Shown here: in pieces, positions 63,990 to 64,000 of the stretch
How positions within the stretch are numbered: the first letter of the stretch is position 1
Layout: every line of letters starts with the position of its first letter
DNA from: Gramella sp. AN32
GTDB taxonomy: Bacteria; Bacteroidota; Bacteroidia; Flavobacteriales; Flavobacteriaceae
DNA length: 64,000 bases
NCBI RefSeq assembly: GCF_023718305.1
Contig: NZ_QEYO01000013.1
Coordinates: forward strand, 1 to 64,000
Reading direction: 5' to 3'
Position numbers and translations under genes: made by a program
Notes under the pieces: generated by a model
Databases searched by the model: none
What the model was told of the DNA's origin: nothing
Seen by the model: the letters and a program-made list of their open reading frames with translations, nothing else

Positions 63990-64000
63990 TAGTTAACAAT

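Overview
The window looks like a chromosomal segment of a member of the Bacteroidota, most likely a marine-type Flavobacteriaceae related to genera such as Gramella, Salegentibacter or Zunongwangia. The genus is an inference. The signs are AT-rich DNA, a hybrid two-component regulator with a propeller sensor, many lipoproteins with short signal peptides, a fused aspartokinase/homoserine dehydrogenase ahead of thrB and thrC, and promoters of the Bacteroidota type (TTG, 20 bp, TAnnTTTG). I found no tRNA, rRNA, CRISPR array, insertion sequence or prophage.

Layout. 1-7921: a uronate-use locus read right to left: an HTCS regulator, a GH88 unsaturated glucuronyl hydrolase lipoprotein, an MFS sugar porter and the start of kduI, which is cut by the window edge. 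8577-15083: a CDGSH iron-sulfur protein, a GH13 branching-enzyme-like protein, an M16 peptidase lipoprotein and a luciferase-like oxidoreductase. 15380-19390: a TesA-like lipoprotein esterase divergent from a YbbA/YbbP-type ABC exporter. 19536-25207: two copies of a module made of a LuxR-type regulator convergent with an outer-membrane barrel gene, flanking an M3 peptidase. The two barrel promoters share a 49-bp architecture with an identically placed inverted repeat. 25437-29015: a GAF-PAS protein with a kinase-like H-box but no ATPase domain, an RluE-like pseudouridine synthase and a gamma-glutamyltranspeptidase. 29057-36090: a bacteriophytochrome operon (CheB/CheR-PAS histidine kinase, phytochrome kinase, response regulator, heme oxygenase).

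36630-39571: proC-proB-proA. 39909-43898: an M61 peptidase and a KefB/C-type cation/proton antiporter. 43891-48558: thrA-thrB-thrC, preceded by a short Thr/Ile-rich reading frame that may be a leader peptide. 48885-51488: a MoxR-like ATPase with a VWA protein. 51655-53969: a PAP2 phosphatase, an endonuclease/exonuclease/phosphatase-family protein and a small receiver. 54283-63989: a surface-polysaccharide region with Wzi-like, CpsB-like, Wzc-like and Wza-like proteins followed by PglF/E/D/C-like enzymes, which would make a bacillosamine-type sugar and load it on a lipid carrier. It continues past the right edge.

How genes work together. GH88 probably acts in the envelope on oligosaccharides, the MFS protein imports the released unsaturated uronate and KduI isomerises it under HTCS control. 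Heme oxygenase makes biliverdin for the phytochrome, and the two kinases could converge on the single receiver. The Wza/Wzc/CpsB set exports and controls a polysaccharide whose first sugar is probably made by the Pgl-like enzymes. A family of dispersed intergenic repeats occurs at four places.
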